DNA from: Selenomonas ruminantium subsp. ruminantium ATCC 12561
GTDB taxonomy: Bacteria; Bacillota; Negativicutes; Selenomonadales; Selenomonadaceae
Reading direction: 5' to 3'
DNA length: 64,000 nucleotides
Assembly: GCF_000424065.1 (NCBI RefSeq)
Contig: NZ_AUJE01000007.1
Span: forward strand, 58,543 to 122,542
The translations under genes and the position numbers were made by a program. Below, in pieces: positions 51,278 through 59,833 of this stretch (within the stretch, counting starts at the first letter, position 1; every line of letters begins with the position of its first letter). The notes beneath the pieces were generated by a model. The model had not been told where the DNA came from and searched no databases. It saw only the letters and a list, made by a program, of their open reading frames with translations.

Positions 51278-53449
51278 ATGAAAAAAAATGGGAGTATTCG
51301 TCAGCAAGTGCAACGGTTGTTGTTTCTTTGCAGCGTGGTATCCCTGCTCCTGCTAGGGGGGATTGCTTTGCTGGGCATGATGGGGGCCAGGGAAAATTCC
51401 CGGCAGAGTGGTTATGAAATGGGCGAAGAAGCAGCCTTGACGGTCAGCACTACACTTAGAACAGAAGCAGAAGAACGCATGCAGCTGCTGGCCTCGGAAC
51501 GAGCTGCGCAAATTGGTTTGGAACTGCAGCGTATTGCTGACCGTACGGATCTTATCCGCAGTGAAATCAGCTGGATTTTTGAACATACAGGGGATTATCA
51601 GCTGCGCAGTATTTCGGAACCACGCCGGGAAAATGCCGGCAAACTGGTGCCGCAGCTTGAATTTGCCGCAGGACTGGATCGTGGGGCACTAGCGCAGGAA
51701 ATTGGGCTGATGGCCAATGCGCAGGATATTATGTTACAGGTAGCCAGGCAAAATGGTGAAGGTACAGTGATTAGTGCCGCATCAAAAAATGGTTTTACCA
51801 TTTCCGTGGATAGAGACTCTGCTGTACGTTTTACCACGCCGGATGCGGTGTCTCCTGCGCCTTTTGATGGCACCAGCCGTCCTTGGTACAAATTGGCAGA
51901 GCAGACGGGAAAAGCTGTATTTACCGATGTTTACGCAGATAGCTTTACGGGTGGGCTGCGAATTGCTCGTACGATGCCCTATCAAGTTAACGGAGATTTT
52001 GCTGGTGTTGTGGTCATATCCTCTTATTTGGAAGGTATCAGTCAGCTGGTGCTGAATGCCCAGGCTGAAACCTGCTTTGTGGTGGATAAGAATGGGCAGC
52101 TGCTCTTTTTCAAAGACGAGGCAGGGATGCTCAAGAGCCATGTACAGCCGCAGATGGATTTGCGTACCATATCCAATGAGAGCATGGTAAAAGCAGTTTC
52201 CAATATGACTGAAGGAAAAATTGGTGCCTGTACCATAAGTATTGACGGCAAGGATTTTTATTTGGCGTATGCCCCCATCACACAGACCGGCTGGAGCTTT
52301 GCCGCTGCCTTGAATGCGGAAGATGTGCTTGCTACCGAAGCGAAAGCTCGTACGGATGTGCTGGCCATAGCCAAAGAAAATATTGAGGATATGGATGCCC
52401 ATATGACCAAAGTAATTTTGGCTATGGCTGTGGTCATTGTGCTGATTATCCTCTTTGTCAGCTGGCAGGGCAGACGCATGGGCGACCGCTTTGTTCATCC
52501 CATTTTGGACCTTTCCGATGGCGTGCGCGAGATAGCCAGCGGAAATCTGGACAAAAAGCTGGATATCCGTACCGGGGATGAAATCGAACACCTTTCGGTC
52601 TGCTTCAACGCCATGACGGATGAACTGCAGAGTTACATGAAAAATCTTACCCGGATAACGGCTGAGAAAGAGCGAATTGCTACGGAGCTCAATGTCGCCA
52701 CAAACATTCAGGAAAGCATGCTGCCCAGTATTTTCCCGCCTTTCCCCGATTGTCCAGATATTGATATCCGAGCTACAATGCATGCGGCCAAAGAGGTCGG
52801 TGGTGATTTTTACGATTTTTATATGCTTGATGAAAAGCATATCGTTGTGACCATTGCCGATGTTTCCGGCAAGGGCGTACCAGCTGCCCTCTTTATGGTT
52901 ATTTCCAAGACTATCTTGAAAAATTTTGCTTTGACGATGACCGGAGAAGATGATTTGGCGGCCGTAGTCGCCTGCACCAATGACCAATTGTGCCAGAACA
53001 ATGATGCGATGATGTTTGTCACCGCCTTTGTGGGCATGCTGGATATTACTACCGGGAAATTTACTTATGTAAATGCCGGTCACAATCCGCCGCTGGTTTA
53101 CCATCGCCGGGAAGGCAAGTTCTCCTATATGGATGTCAAGCGCAATTTTGTGTTAGGCGGCATGGATGAACTGACCTTCCAGCAGCAGGAAATCATGTTG
53201 GAACGAGGCGATAAACTGTTCTTGTATACAGATGGTGTTACCGAAGCGCTTAGCGAAGATGAAGAGCTTTATGGTGAAGAACGTCTGGAAAAATGCTTGA
53301 ATGGTATGGATGTAGAACATACGGATCTAAGCGGTATTTTGAACACGGTGCAAAAATCCTTGGCTGCCCATGTACAAGAGGCCGAACAATCCGATGATAT
53401 TACCATGCTGGCTTTAGAATACAAGGATGCATGCGAAATGGAGGGATAA
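51278..53449 (+). CDS. Cache-HAMP-PP2C (SpoIIE/RsbU-like) sensor phosphatase 1
   Basis: 723 residues. Layout: first membrane segment (~12-35), extracellular dCache-type sensor (~45-370) containing FDGTSRPWYKLA near residue 200 and FTDVYADSF, second membrane segment (~380-398), HAMP (~400-455), a short coiled coil, and a PP2C/SpoIIE phosphatase (~480-723). Metal-binding motifs are EVGGDFYDF, ADVSGKGVPAALFM, YTDGVTEA and QSDDITML. Such proteins dephosphorylate STAS-domain antagonists when the sensor binds a ligand. ATG 51278 has GGGGGAAGGTGA upstream. A tandem paralogue follows. Confidence 0.93.
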   Translation: MKKNGSIRQQVQRLLFLCSVVSLLLLGGIALLGMMGARENSRQSGYEMGEEAALTVSTTLRTEAEERMQLLASERAAQIGLELQRIADRTDLIRSEISWIFEHTGDYQLRSISEPRRENAGKLVPQLEFAAGLDRGALAQEIGLMANAQDIMLQVARQNGEGTVISAASKNGFTISVDRDSAVRFTTPDAVSPAPFDGTSRPWYKLAEQTGKAVFTDVYADSFTGGLRIARTMPYQVNGDFAGVVVISSYLEGISQLVLNAQAETCFVVDKNGQLLFFKDEAGMLKSHVQPQMDLRTISNESMVKAVSNMTEGKIGACTISIDGKDFYLAYAPITQTGWSFAAALNAEDVLATEAKARTDVLAIAKENIEDMDAHMTKVILAMAVVIVLIILFVSWQGRRMGDRFVHPILDLSDGVREIASGNLDKKLDIRTGDEIEHLSVCFNAMTDELQSYMKNLTRITAEKERIATELNVATNIQESMLPSIFPPFPDCPDIDIRATMHAAKEVGGDFYDFYMLDEKHIVVTIADVSGKGVPAALFMVISKTILKNFALTMTGEDDLAAVVACTNDQLCQNNDAMMFVTAFVGMLDITTGKFTYVNAGHNPPLVYHRREGKFSYMDVKRNFVLGGMDELTFQQQEIMLERGDKLFLYTDGVTEALSEDEELYGEERLEKCLNGMDVEHTDLSGILNTVQKSLAAHVQEAEQSDDITMLALEYKDACEMEG

Positions 53450-53471
53450 TATGCAGGGGAGGTGATGGTTG

Positions 53472-55640
53472 ATGAAGCGGACAAGTATTCGCAAGCAGTT
53501 ACAAAGGCTATTGTTTCTTTGTAGTATAGTTTCCCTGTTTTTACTGGGCGGGATTGCCCTGCTGGGGATGATGGGAGCGAGGATAAATTCCACCGAAAAT
53601 GGCTATGAAATGGGTGCCAAGGCAGCTGAAACGGTTAGTGATACACTGAAACAGGAGGCTGAGGACCGTTTGCAGCTCCTGGCAGCAGAAAGAGCCAGCT
53701 ATATCGGCCTGGAAATGCAGCGCATTGCTGACCGTACTGAACTGATCCGCAAGGAAATGAACTGGATTTTAAGCCATGAGAGCGAGTATCCACAGCGCAG
53801 CATAGCGGAACCAAACAGAGAAAATGCAGGGAAATTTGTTCCGCAACTGGAGTTTGCTGCAGGTCTGAACCGAGAGGCTTTAGCACACGAAATCGGACTG
53901 ACGGCCAATATTCAGGATATGATGATGCAAGTGGCTATGATGAATGGTGAAGATACGATTATTAGTGCAGCATCAAAGAATGGTTTTACGATAACGGTTG
54001 ATACGAACTCTGCGGAACGTTTTACAGCACCGGAAAATGCAAGGCCCCGCCACTTTGACGGTACCAGCCGGCCCTGGTACAAATTGGCCAAAGAACAGGG
54101 CAAACTCACTTTTAGCAATGTTTATATGGCCAAATTTGCGCATAAACTAAGCATTGCTTGTGCAGTACCGTATCAGGCACAGAATGAATTTGCCGGCGTT
54201 GTGGCTATGTCGACCTCTTTGGATAAAATAAGCCAGCTGGTGTTGAATACGCAGGCAGAAACCTGTTTTGTCCTGGACAATAAGGGGCAGATGCTTTTCT
54301 ACAAAGATGATACGGGCATCATAAAAGAGCTGCTGCAAAAGGATATAGGGGATAGTACATTGTCTGATGCAGGCATAGAAACGGCTGTCCATAAAATGAC
54401 GGCAGGAGAAAGTGGTGTCTGCAACATAGCGATTGATGGGAAGAACTTTTATCTGGCTTATGCGCCCATCAAACAAACCGGCTGGAGCTTTGCCGCAGCA
54501 CTGGATGCAGAAGATGTATTGGCTACAGAGAGTAAGACCCGTACGGATGTGTTGGCTTTGGCCAAGAAAAATGTTGCGGCTATGGATGCCCATATGACCA
54601 TGGTAATTTTGGTGATGGCAGTGGCTATTGCGTTGATAATCTTTGCAGTCCGTTGGCAGGGGCAGCGTATGGGGGAGCGTTTTGTTAGGCCCATTTTGAA
54701 TCTTGCTGACGGCGTGCGGGAAATCGCCGGTGGCAATTTGGATAAAAAGCTCTCTATTCATACCGGTGATGAGATCGAGTATTTGGCGGATAGCTTCAAT
54801 GTGATGACCGCTGAACTGCAAACTTATATGCGCAATCTTACACAGGAAACAGCAGAAAAGGAGCATATTGCCACAGAACTGAACGTGGCAACCCAAATTC
54901 AGGAAAGTATGCTGCCCAATATCTTTCCGCCATTTCCTGAACGCAGTGACTTTGATATTTATGCCACTATGCACGCTGCTAAGGAAGTGGGCGGAGATTT
55001 CTACGATTTTTACCTGCTGGATGACAATCATTTGATGATTACCATAGCGGATGTTTCCGGCAAAGGCATACCAGCGGCCCTCTTTATGGTCATAGCGAAA
55101 ACGATTCTGAAAAATTTTGCCATGACGATGACTGGAAAAGATGATTTGGCGGCAGTGGTATCCTGTACGAATGACCAGCTGTGTCAGAACAATGATGTCA
55201 TGATGTTTGTTACCGCATTTGTGGGGCTGCTCGATATTCAGACGGGGAAATTTATCTATGTTAATGCCGGGCATAATCCGCCATTGATTTATCGTCATAA
55301 GACGCAGCAATTTTGCTATATGGAAGTCAAACGCAATTTTGTCTTAGGCGGTATGGATGAATTGGATTATCAGGCGCAGGAAATGATGCTGGAGCCTGAT
55401 GATAAACTGTTTTTCTATACCGATGGGGTTACGGAGGCCTTGAATGAAGCAGAAGAACTTTATGGTGAAGAACGCTTGCTGACATGTTTGAATGAGGCGG
55501 GTGCAGAGCAGCTTGACTTGAAAGGATTGCTGACTGCTGTGCAAAAATCATTGGCGGTTCATGTGGGGGAGGCTGAGCAATCGGATGACATCACCATGAT
55601 GGTTTTGGATTATCAAGGCAAACAGACTGGGGAGGTGTAA
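53472..55640 (+). CDS. Cache-HAMP-PP2C (SpoIIE/RsbU-like) sensor phosphatase 2
   Basis: 722 residues, a paralogue of the preceding protein with the same order of membrane segments, dCache-type sensor, HAMP and PP2C phosphatase. The sensor keeps FDGTSRPWYKLA, but FTDVYADSF of the first copy is FSNVYMAKF here, so the ligand pocket has probably changed. The phosphatase motifs EVGGDFYDF, ADVSGKGIPAALFM, YTDGVTEA and QSDDITMM are all kept. Start ATG 53472 has GGGGAGGTGA upstream, 22 bases after the first copy; the next gene starts 3 bases after its stop. Confidence 0.93.
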   Translation: MKRTSIRKQLQRLLFLCSIVSLFLLGGIALLGMMGARINSTENGYEMGAKAAETVSDTLKQEAEDRLQLLAAERASYIGLEMQRIADRTELIRKEMNWILSHESEYPQRSIAEPNRENAGKFVPQLEFAAGLNREALAHEIGLTANIQDMMMQVAMMNGEDTIISAASKNGFTITVDTNSAERFTAPENARPRHFDGTSRPWYKLAKEQGKLTFSNVYMAKFAHKLSIACAVPYQAQNEFAGVVAMSTSLDKISQLVLNTQAETCFVLDNKGQMLFYKDDTGIIKELLQKDIGDSTLSDAGIETAVHKMTAGESGVCNIAIDGKNFYLAYAPIKQTGWSFAAALDAEDVLATESKTRTDVLALAKKNVAAMDAHMTMVILVMAVAIALIIFAVRWQGQRMGERFVRPILNLADGVREIAGGNLDKKLSIHTGDEIEYLADSFNVMTAELQTYMRNLTQETAEKEHIATELNVATQIQESMLPNIFPPFPERSDFDIYATMHAAKEVGGDFYDFYLLDDNHLMITIADVSGKGIPAALFMVIAKTILKNFAMTMTGKDDLAAVVSCTNDQLCQNNDVMMFVTAFVGLLDIQTGKFIYVNAGHNPPLIYRHKTQQFCYMEVKRNFVLGGMDELDYQAQEMMLEPDDKLFFYTDGVTEALNEAEELYGEERLLTCLNEAGAEQLDLKGLLTAVQKSLAVHVGEAEQSDDITMMVLDYQGKQTGEV

Positions 55641-55643
55641 GGC

Positions 55644-56069
55644 GTGACAAACGCTGAAATAAAAAAATTAGTCTTGGAGGCTAAAGTAGAAAATCTTGTT
55701 GCAGTGAATGAATTTGTGGACGAAATTTTACAGCCGTTAAATTGTTCCATGAAAATCCAAATGCAGCTGGAACTGGCTGTAGAGGAGATCTTTGTCAATA
55801 TTGCCAACTATGCTTATGGGGAAAGCACGGGCAAGGCATTTATAACAGGCAGGATCTTAGAAAATCCCTTACGATTGGAATTGGTGTTTATGGATGAGGG
55901 GACTCCTTACAATCCACTGGCGCGCAAGGACCCGGATTTGGAACAGAAAATGGAAGACCGTGCCATTGGTGGGCTGGGGATATATCTGGTCAAAAAAAAT
56001 GTAGAAGAAATAACGTATTCCTACCAAGAGGGGAAAAATGTTCTTACCTTATGCAAACATATCCATTGA
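55644..56069 (+). CDS. RsbW-like anti-sigma type serine kinase (HATPase_c)
   Basis: 141 residues, a stand-alone GHKL ATPase of the anti-sigma factor type. The N box VEEIFVNIANYAY keeps the metal-binding Asn; the Asp-Gly box is MDEGTPYNP and the lid glycines are in IGGLGIYLVKKNVEEITY. RsbW-type kinases phosphorylate a STAS antagonist and hold a sigma factor or other target. GTG 55644 follows GGGGAGGTG. It closes the five-gene operon; no STAS protein is encoded nearby. A weak terminator (CCTTGCC-CCT-GGCAAGG, 56077-56093) follows. Confidence 0.9.
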   Translation: MTNAEIKKLVLEAKVENLVAVNEFVDEILQPLNCSMKIQMQLELAVEEIFVNIANYAYGESTGKAFITGRILENPLRLELVFMDEGTPYNPLARKDPDLEQKMEDRAIGGLGIYLVKKNVEEITYSYQEGKNVLTLCKHIH

Positions 56070-56140
56070 GATAAGACCTTGCCCCTGGCAAGGCCTTTCC
56101 TGTATAATGGTAGACGTAACCATTCACGCGGAGGTGTATC

Positions 56141-56617
56141 ATGCAGAAGCGCAGAATTATTATAGTCGGGATTCTCGGCCTGGTTTTTGCTGGGGGAGGT
56201 GTGTTTTGGCTTAACACATCTTCAAATGTGCCTGCTCAGCAGCAGATAACAGAAACCACGGTGGCTACCCGAGCGGAAAATGTCCCTAATCCCGATAAGC
56301 TGTCACCGCCACAAGCGGCTCAGCGGCAGGAAAAACCGGCGGTAAAGCCTATAAAAGATGTTTTTGTCTACAGTCTTGAAGGTGAGCAGGTCTTTATTGT
56401 GGCTGGCTCAGTGACGGCAGACAAGAAAAATCACCAATGGCAGGCACAGATAAAAAACGTCGACCGCAAAGGACAGGCACAACCAGTACAGTCCGTGATA
56501 TTTAAGCAGGAGGGCAATCAGATTCTCACATGTAATGCAGATGGCAAATGGCGTAATATTGATGAAATGGACAAGACAATTTTTAATAAAGTTGTTGATA
56601 TTTCGGGGACGTATTGA
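56141..56617 (+). CDS. Hypothetical protein with N-terminal membrane anchor, 158 residues
   Basis: Unrecognised. An N-terminal hydrophobic segment (RRIIIVGILGLVFAGGGVFWL) anchors or exports the chain, followed by a Pro/Gln-rich linker and a small beta-rich domain (DVFVYSLEGEQVFIVAGSVTADKKNHQWQAQIKNVDRKGQ). GCGGAGGTG lies upstream. A TATAAT at 56103-56108 with TTGCCC 18 bases before it gives it its own promoter, so it need not belong to the signalling operon. Confidence 0.65.
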   Translation: MQKRRIIIVGILGLVFAGGGVFWLNTSSNVPAQQQITETTVATRAENVPNPDKLSPPQAAQRQEKPAVKPIKDVFVYSLEGEQVFIVAGSVTADKKNHQWQAQIKNVDRKGQAQPVQSVIFKQEGNQILTCNADGKWRNIDEMDKTIFNKVVDISGTY

Positions 56618-56658
56618 TGAATTGACTAAAGTTTTTTTAAAAAAGTGCATTTTAGGTG

Positions 56659-56687
56659 TTGACAAGCGGATACCTTATCCGTATAAT
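56659..56687 (+). promoter_or_regulatory. Promoter of the tRNA cluster
   Basis: TTGACA (56659-56664), a 17-base spacer, TATAAT (56682-56687): a perfect consensus, 41 bases before tRNA-Asp. Confidence 0.9.
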
Positions 56688-56727
56688 AATATATGTCGCT
56701 GAACGACAGCGGCAAAAAAGTAAAGAC

Positions 56728-56804
56728 GGCCCGGTAGTTTAGTTGGTTAGAATGCCGCCCTGTCACGGCGGAGGTCAGGGGTTCAAGTCCCCTTCGGGTC
56801 GCCA
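56728..56804 (+). tRNA. tRNA-Asp (GTC)
   Basis: 77 bases folding as a cloverleaf with acceptor GGCCCGG/TCGGGTC, anticodon loop CTGTCAC (anticodon GTC), GTTCAAG T-loop and encoded CCA. Confidence 0.96.
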
Positions 56805-56806
56805 CT

Positions 56807-56882
56807 GCGGAAATAGCTCAGTTGGTAGAGCATCACCTTGCCAAGGTGGGGGTCGCGAGTTCGAGTCTCGTTTTCCGCTCCA
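56807..56882 (+). tRNA. tRNA-Gly (GCC), copy 1
   Basis: 76 bases, acceptor GCGGAAA/TTTCCGC, anticodon loop TTGCCAA (anticodon GCC), GTTCGAG T-loop, encoded CCA. Identical to the copy at 56973-57048. Confidence 0.96.
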
Positions 56883-56888
56883 TATTAT

Positions 56889-56962
<74 letters not shown>

Positions 56963-56972
56963 ATTTCATAAT

Positions 56973-57048
56973 GCGGAAATAGCTCAGTTGGTAGAGCATC
57001 ACCTTGCCAAGGTGGGGGTCGCGAGTTCGAGTCTCGTTTTCCGCTCCA
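56973..57048 (+). tRNA. tRNA-Gly (GCC), copy 2
   Basis: Same 76-base sequence as copy 1, 166 bp downstream: part of a tandem duplication of the Gly-Cys pair. Confidence 0.96.
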
Positions 57049-57055
57049 TTTTTAT

Positions 57056-57129
<74 letters not shown>

Positions 57130-57139
57130 AAATGAAAAT

Positions 57140-57173
57140 AAGCCTTCTCCTGCTGATGGGAGAAGGCTTTTCT
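57140..57173 (+). terminator. Terminator of the tRNA cluster
   Basis: AAGCCTTCTCC (57140-57150), loop TGCTGATG, GGAGAAGGCTT (57159-57169), then TTTCTGT. Confidence 0.9.
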
Positions 57174-57239
57174 GTATTGAAAGTGGTTGGGGTTTATAGT
57201 AAAATATAAAATATGTGATTTAACGGGGAGGCTGTAATA

Positions 57240-57806
57240 ATGGAATTGCAGGACAAAGACTTAATTGAAGAAAAAATCGGCAGCGAAGATATTTTTGACG
57301 GAACCCTGTTGCATGTAAAACGGGATACGGTCAAGCTGCCCAATGGCGGGACAGCTACGCGGGAATGGATCAAACATCCCGGGGCGTCAGCTGTTATTCC
57401 TCTGCTCGACGATGGGCAGGTTATTCTCGTGAAGCAGTATCGTTATCCGATTGGCCGCATTACGCTGGAGATTCCGGCAGGTAAATTAGACGCTCCGGAT
57501 GAAGACCCGCTGCTTTGTGCAACCCGGGAACTTTCGGAGGAAACGGGCTATCAGGCAGAAAATATAACGAAACTTACGACAGTGGCTACTACCGTAGGTT
57601 TTTCCAATGAATATATTCATATCTATGCAGCAACAGGCCTTACGGCAGGCAAGCAGCATACCGATGAAGATGAATTCATCAATGTGGTGAAGATGCCTCT
57701 GTCTCAGGCCGTGGAGCTGGTGCTTAAAGGTGAAATCTATGATGCCAAATCGGTGGCAGCGATTCTGCTGTTAGAACGCAGCCAAAAGGAGAATGCAAAT
57801 GTTTGA
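57240..57806 (+). CDS. nudF: ADP-ribose pyrophosphatase, Nudix family
   Basis: 188 residues. The Nudix box is visible as AGKLDAPDEDPLLCATRELSEETGY, with the metal-binding REL-EE-x-G core. VKQYRYPIGRITLEIPAG is typical of ADP-ribose hydrolases. It recycles ADP-ribose to AMP and ribose 5-phosphate. ATG 57240 follows GGGGAGG. Its stop overlaps the start of the M50 gene by 8 bases. Confidence 0.93.
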   Translation: MELQDKDLIEEKIGSEDIFDGTLLHVKRDTVKLPNGGTATREWIKHPGASAVIPLLDDGQVILVKQYRYPIGRITLEIPAGKLDAPDEDPLLCATRELSEETGYQAENITKLTTVATTVGFSNEYIHIYAATGLTAGKQHTDEDEFINVVKMPLSQAVELVLKGEIYDAKSVAAILLLERSQKENANV

Positions 57807-58425
57807 TTTTAATCTGATGCATATTGTCGCCGGGCTTCCTGGTCTTTTGATTGCCATGGTCATTCATGAATATGCCCATGCACAGGTGGCCGTGTGGCTT
57901 GGGGATTTTACCCCGCGATTGATGGGCAGGCTTACGCTCAATCCCAAGGCCCATGTTGATCCCATCGGCATGCTGATGCTGTTTTTGGTGCATTTTGGCT
58001 GGGCAAAGCCTGTTATGATCAACCCGCGGAATTTCAAGAATCCCAAGCGGGATGATATCCTGGTGTCTTTGGCAGGCCCTGCGGCAAACTTTATCACGGC
58101 TTTTCTTGCCCTGCTGGCGCTGCTTTTATACAGCCGCATGGGCGGTGATATGACGGCGGGTGTGTATCTGGTCTTTCAGATGATTATTGAGTACAATATC
58201 GGTTTTGGTATCTTCAACCTGATTCCGCTGCCGCCGCTTGATGGTTCGCATGTACTTATGCAGCTTTTGCCGCGCGATATGGCCTACAAACTGGCAGGAC
58301 TTGAGCGTTACAGCTTTTTGATTCTGATTGTGCTGCTCATGACACCGGTGCTCAGCATGATTCTGATTCCCTGCCGTGCGCTGATTTGGCATATCTTCAG
58401 CCTGCTGTTAAGCCCATTTTTCTAA
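57799..58425 (+). CDS. Site-2 protease family (M50) membrane metalloprotease
   Basis: 208 residues with four to five membrane segments. Zinc motif HEYAH (HExxH) in LLIAMVIHEYAHAQVAVWLGD, and the second ligand motif in NLIPLPPLDGSHVL (the PxDG motif). Short M50 proteins of this kind (often named rseP-like or YwhC-like) cut within the membrane; targets are unknown. ATG 57799 has AAAAGGAGA 7 bases upstream; ATG 57793 is weaker. scpA begins at the base after its stop. Confidence 0.92.
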   Translation: MFDFNLMHIVAGLPGLLIAMVIHEYAHAQVAVWLGDFTPRLMGRLTLNPKAHVDPIGMLMLFLVHFGWAKPVMINPRNFKNPKRDDILVSLAGPAANFITAFLALLALLLYSRMGGDMTAGVYLVFQMIIEYNIGFGIFNLIPLPPLDGSHVLMQLLPRDMAYKLAGLERYSFLILIVLLMTPVLSMILIPCRALIWHIFSLLLSPFF

Positions 58426-59151
58426 ATGGAAGATTACAAGATTAAGCTGGATGCGTTTGAAGGTCCGATGGATCTTCTGATGCATCTGATTGAAAAGAAC
58501 AAGCTGGATATTTATGATATTCCCATTGCGGAACTGACCCGTCAATATCTGGACTATCTGGATAAATTCCGGGAGTTCAATATAGAGATAGCCAGTTCCT
58601 TTTTGGTGATGGCGGCAACGCTTTTGCAGATCAAATCCCGCATGATGCTGCCCAAGGCACCGCAGGAGGAAGGCGAGCCCGAGGAAGACCCGCGCTTTGA
58701 ACTCGTGCAGCGGATTTTGGAATACCGCAAGTTCAAACAGGTTAGTCAGGTCTTAGGCGATATGGCGGGCATTCAGGAGCGTTTCGTGGCGCGTGAACCC
58801 ATGGAACTGCCGGTTCACCATCTGCCGCCGGGCAATCTTTCCCTGCAGCAGTTAGTGGAAGCCTTTCATACCGTGCTGTCGGTGAAAGAGGAACTCTCAA
58901 TTCCCAAGGCTTTAGTGGAGCCGGAGGAATACAGCATCAAGGACAAGATGGAAAACATCATTCTGCTGTTAGGGCGCAGCCGGGGAAAATTGCTCTTTTC
59001 CGAGGCATTTCGGTCGGGAACCCGCAGTGAGCTGATTGTCACCTTTTTGGCTTTGCTGGAACTGATGAAACTGCGGACGGTAACGGTAAAACAGCAGCGT
59101 CCGTTTGCGGAAATCTATATCTGTGTCCGGGAGGAGGGTGTTCATGCATGA
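58426..59151 (+). CDS. scpA: Segregation and condensation protein A
   Basis: 241 residues. ScpA is the kleisin of the bacterial SMC condensin complex. DAFEGPMDLLMHLIEKNKLDIYDIPIAELTRQYLDYL is its N-terminal signature; the C-terminal winged-helix ends VTVKQQRPFAEIYI. It begins immediately after the M50 stop codon and overlaps scpB by 8 bases. Confidence 0.97.
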   Translation: MEDYKIKLDAFEGPMDLLMHLIEKNKLDIYDIPIAELTRQYLDYLDKFREFNIEIASSFLVMAATLLQIKSRMMLPKAPQEEGEPEEDPRFELVQRILEYRKFKQVSQVLGDMAGIQERFVAREPMELPVHHLPPGNLSLQQLVEAFHTVLSVKEELSIPKALVEPEEYSIKDKMENIILLLGRSRGKLLFSEAFRSGTRSELIVTFLALLELMKLRTVTVKQQRPFAEIYICVREEGVHA

Positions 59152-59788
59152 AAAAAAGCGGGCAGAAATAGCCGATACAGGCTTGGTGGAGGCGGTGCTC
59201 TTTGCCGCAGGCAATCCCATGACCGTAAAGGAAATTGCGCATATTATTGAGCTGGATGTATCGGGCACGCAAAATATCATCAACCGCTTGCAGCAGGAAC
59301 TGGATGAGCGCAAAAGCGGCCTGACTTTGCGGCAGGTGGCAGGCGGCTATCAGCTGGCTACCCGGCCGGAGGCCTTCGCGACTATTGAACGCTTAAGCCA
59401 GGTCGTAGACAGGAAGATTTCTGCACCGACGATGGAAACCCTGTCCATCATCGCCTTTAAGCAGCCCATTACCAAAGCGGAAATTGAACATATTCGCGGT
59501 GTACGCATCGAGCGTGCCCTGCAAAAATTGTTGGAGCTGGAACTCATTGCGGAAGTGGGCCGTAAGCCTGTTTTAGGACGGCCTATTCTGTATGGTACTA
59601 CGGATACGTTCCTGCGCTGTTTTGGCATCAATACGCTGGCGGATTTGCCGGCGCTGCCGTCTACCGAGGAAGCGGCTGCGACTTTGGATGGTGAACAGTT
59701 GGAACTGTTCCAGGAAGTACAGCATCTGCAGGAGGCCGGAGAACTATCGGCTGATGAAGAACCTGCAGATAAACCACAGGAAGAATAA
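59144..59788 (+). CDS. scpB: Segregation and condensation protein B
   Basis: 214 residues with two winged-helix domains. LVEAVLFAAGNPMTVKEIAHIIEL opens the family and ETLSIIAFKQPITKAEIEHIRGV and LGRPILYGTTDTFLRCFGI are hallmark motifs. It dimerises and binds ScpA in SMC loading. ATG 59144 has GGAGGAGGG upstream. The acidic tail (SADEEPADKPQEE) is variable in the family. Confidence 0.97.
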   Translation: MHEKKRAEIADTGLVEAVLFAAGNPMTVKEIAHIIELDVSGTQNIINRLQQELDERKSGLTLRQVAGGYQLATRPEAFATIERLSQVVDRKISAPTMETLSIIAFKQPITKAEIEHIRGVRIERALQKLLELELIAEVGRKPVLGRPILYGTTDTFLRCFGINTLADLPALPSTEEAAATLDGEQLELFQEVQHLQEAGELSADEEPADKPQEE

Positions 59789-59833
59789 GCCTTTTTGTAA
59801 AGGTTTGATGACAATAGATGGAGGAAATGGAAA

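Noticed and set aside
51782..53104. Open frame of 440 codons on the - strand inside the first phosphatase gene, with a similar one inside the second (54147-55310)
   Set aside because: They mirror each other only because the sense genes are paralogues; no ribosome binding site or domain.
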